Assembly: GCA_964462125.1 (NCBI GenBank)
Contig: CAYWXT010000120.1
Location: 1 to 15,737 of the forward strand
Direction: 5' to 3'
Origin: JAWLFY01 sp964462125
GTDB lineage: Bacteria > Planctomycetota > Planctomycetia > Pirellulales > Pirellulaceae
Length of the DNA stretch: 15,737 nucleotides
A model generated the notes under the pieces. It ran no database searches. It worked only from the letters and a program-made list of their open reading frames with translations, and was not told the DNA's origin. The position numbers and the translations under genes were made by a program. Shown here one piece after another: positions 13,966 through 15,737 of the stretch (its first letter is position 1; the number at the start of each line of letters is the position of its first letter).

Positions 13966-15270
13966 TCACTCGGTCGCAGCGGCGACACGGCGAAGGATCT
14001 TGACATCACGTTCGGTCGTGAGCACCTGGATCGCCGCGGCGGTGCAGAAGACAGGGCTGGTGATGCAATGATGTCCGCTCCAACTTCCGTCGGTGTTCTG
14101 GATCTTTCCCAATCGTTCTTTCATCTTCTTGTTCCAGGTCGTCCAGGCTTTTCCCCCTGCGATGACGAGCGATTCACTGGTCATCAGATAGCTGAGGAAT
14201 TCTTCGCCGCCGTTGTTGCCGAAGCCGGCCAACAATTGCTCGTCACCCAGCCGTTTGACTTGCGCGTTGTTTTGTTGAAATGCTTGCCCCAGCTGCCGAG
14301 CTCGGGCGACATCCGGGACTGCAACTCGCAGGTTTTCTTCGTTGGTCTCGGCACTTTCATCGAGCTTCCCCTCTTGCTTGGCCTGATCGATTGCCTGTTG
14401 GGCCTGGGATGCCTCGGCGGCATTGCCGCGGAGTCCGCCGGCAAAGGCGTAGAGTTCGACACCGGCGGCCTTGTCGGACGTCGCGGCACCGGTGGAGGCA
14501 TTGATGTTGGCTTTCTGATACGAGCGTGCTTTTTCGAGCTTTTCATCGCTGACCTTGCGTCCGATCGCCTTGGCGAGTTCCAGCGAACTGCAGTTCAAAG
14601 ACGACTGCAGGATCGGTGCCCAGCCGCCTCCGCCACTCCACGAACCGTCCCCCTGCTGCGTTTTCTCCAGTCGTCGCAGACATTCGTCCAGGGCTGCGTT
14701 GACCCGTTTGGTAAGCCGCTTTTCCGGTGGCAGCAATTCGCTGACGCGGGTCAGGAACTGCGCGGTCATGGCGGTATCGATCAGGGATCCGAGCTTGGTT
14801 TGAGGCTGAGTTCCGGTTAGCGAGGTGATTTTCTCATCGTTCGGTCCGGCCGCTTCGACCGCTTTGACGAGAAATCTTGTGGCGGCGAGGAGCGCATCTC
14901 GATGTTCACCCTTGACCGGATGATGCCCCGCCTTGAGCAAGCCGATCGCAGCGAATGCCGTCGTGGCGGGGTCGGAGGGGACGGCCGCCGGGTCGCGAAT
15001 GTCTTGGCGGGCGTGACTGCCGGCCCCCCAGCCTCCATCGGACTGCTGCGACGCGATCAACCATTCGATTCCGGTGCGAATGACCTTCTTGTCACTGGCG
15101 TTGCTGGCATCGTCTTGAGCCTTGCCACCGTCCTGGGAATCTGCGTGCTGCGCCGGCGCCCCCTTCTTCTGGAACTCCCGCTCAGCGAGCGGCGGTTGGC
15201 CATGGGCAAAAGATGGGGCTGCGACCCACACCAATACGAACACCGACCCCGCGACCATTGAATGACGCAT
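13966..15270 (-). CDS. Sec-exported protein with prenyltransferase/squalene-oxidase repeats
   Basis: A 434-residue protein. ATG 15270 is chosen over an in-frame start at 15381 because it opens a clear signal peptide (MRHSMVAGSVFVLVWVAAPS, cleavage near FA-HGQ at residue 22) and has AGGGTGAG just upstream. A polar Gln/Asp-rich linker (about 25-62) follows. QW-type repeats come next: SQQSDGGWG (74-82), QQGDGSWSGGGGW, and a final NTDGSWSGHHCITSPVFCTA (392-411) with His-His-Cys and a second Cys nine residues later. A Gln/Glu-rich helical insert separates the second and third repeats. The fold is expected to be an alpha/alpha toroid of the prenyltransferase and squalene-oxidase repeat family. Cyclase catalytic motifs are not evident, so the activity is unknown. 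It is the first gene of a two-gene operon with the Tat-like protein downstream. Confidence 0.75.
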   Translation of the reverse strand: MRHSMVAGSVFVLVWVAAPSFAHGQPPLAEREFQKKGAPAQHADSQDGGKAQDDASNASDKKVIRTGIEWLIASQQSDGGWGAGSHARQDIRDPAAVPSDPATTAFAAIGLLKAGHHPVKGEHRDALLAATRFLVKAVEAAGPNDEKITSLTGTQPQTKLGSLIDTAMTAQFLTRVSELLPPEKRLTKRVNAALDECLRRLEKTQQGDGSWSGGGGWAPILQSSLNCSSLELAKAIGRKVSDEKLEKARSYQKANINASTGAATSDKAAGVELYAFAGGLRGNAAEASQAQQAIDQAKQEGKLDESAETNEENLRVAVPDVARARQLGQAFQQNNAQVKRLGDEQLLAGFGNNGGEEFLSYLMTSESLVIAGGKAWTTWNKKMKERLGKIQNTDGSWSGHHCITSPVFCTAAAIQVLTTERDVKILRRVAAATE

Positions 15271-15737
15271 GACACTCACCCTGTCGTGAACCGAAGAGAA
15301 GCTGAAACGGTCGCATCTCACCTGGCGACCTTCTTCCTCTATAACGGTTGCCGAGCACCATTTGTTAGAGAATCTACCCAACTTCTTCCGCGGATTCTGG
15401 CGTGCAGGGAAGAAACCGTTTCGGCAATCGCTCAGTCGGAACTCGAAAATGCTGTCCCGCAGGACGATCTTCGCGGACCGATCAGTCCGGCCAACCGTTC
15501 CGGCCGGTCAGCGCAGCGCCGCGCGATTGGGTGGCGCTGAGGGTGAGGCGGCGGCGTTGTGCGACCGCCTTCGGGGTCGGAGACATCGGGGGCGACGTTT
15601 TTCCGGGGGTTGCGAAGCGCACCCCCGGCTACTGTCTGGGACCGCCTTCGGGGTCCGGGGAGGGTCGAGGACCACGCAGTACGCGAGCATGGAGCTTGGA
15701 ACGTCCAGCGCCCGGTGGCGGGTTTGGACCACGAAGA
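15271..15737. other. Upstream region of the operon and window end
   Basis: No gene is supported. The first ~150 bp should contain the operon's promoter on the minus strand, but no good -35/-10 pair stands out. The end contains the second hairpin repeat (15563-15655). Open frames in this part read through the repeats and are not credible. Confidence 0.45.
15563..15655. repeat. Hairpin repeat, copy 2, with flanking 16-bp direct repeats
   Basis: GACCGCCTTCGGGGTC occurs at 15563-15578 and again at 15640-15655. Between them lies a perfect 8-bp stem CCGGGGGT (15603-15610) with ACCCCCGG (15621-15628), then GCTACTGTCTG (15628-15638), the same 11 bases that follow the inner stem of the repeat at 12135-12204. 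The direct repeats can themselves fold (GACC...GGTC). Confidence 0.75.

Noticed and set aside
15508..15732. Minus-strand 74-codon ORF through the window end.
   Set aside because: It is a translation of the hairpin repeat and its flanks, with no ribosome binding site or domain.

Overview
The window looks like a variable (genomic-island) stretch of a Planctomycetota chromosome, probably of the Rhodopirellula/Pirellulaceae type. That placing is inference. It rests on two exported squalene-oxidase-repeat proteins, small REP-like hairpin repeats, moderately high GC, weak operon packing and many gene remnants.

Layout from left to right. Positions 1-300 are the 3' end of an ISKra4-like transposase that enters from outside the window. 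Positions 494-1780 (minus) encode a stand-alone PD-(D/E)XK nuclease-like protein. Divergent from it is the core of the window, a two-gene McrBC-type module. Gene 2252-4828 is a McrB-like AAA+ motor with an MrcB_N-type reader domain. Gene 4831-7305 is a DUF2357 plus McrC-like PD-(D/E)XK nuclease with an extra C-terminal domain. Just upstream, overlapping the McrB-like start by ATGA, lies a chimeric ORF (2013-2255). Its second half reads like the last ~43 residues of a UvrD/Rep-type helicase, so the module may have been a three-gene system that lost its helicase.

Positions 7306-8656 are decayed DNA holding a ParB-like/CHC2-zinc-finger pseudogene and a possible membrane-protein fragment. An intact FAD/NAD(P)-binding oxidoreductase follows (8657-10099). 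Behind it, 10184-10359 is a fragment of a second copy of the DUF2357 gene, collapsed by an 833-bp internal deletion at a 3-bp microhomology. Next come a T8G11 tract and a MITE-like segment with terminal inverted repeats (10515-10859). A Fic-family AMPylase-like gene (10940-12103) follows, with an 8-bp-arm palindrome over its presumed promoter.

The right third holds a nested-hairpin repeat, a SEC-C zinc-motif gene remnant too short for ordinary gene calling, and a two-gene minus-strand operon (15270 to 12703). The operon encodes two exported proteins with prenyltransferase/squalene-oxidase repeats, one with a Sec-type and one with a Tat-like signal. A second hairpin repeat sharing an 11-bp signature with the first closes the window.

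Functionally, the left half reads as a defence island: a nucleotide-driven McrB motor recruits the DUF2357 nuclease, with a second nuclease next door and signs of duplication, deletion and insertion. The right-hand operon looks like ordinary planctomycete envelope or periplasm-related genes.
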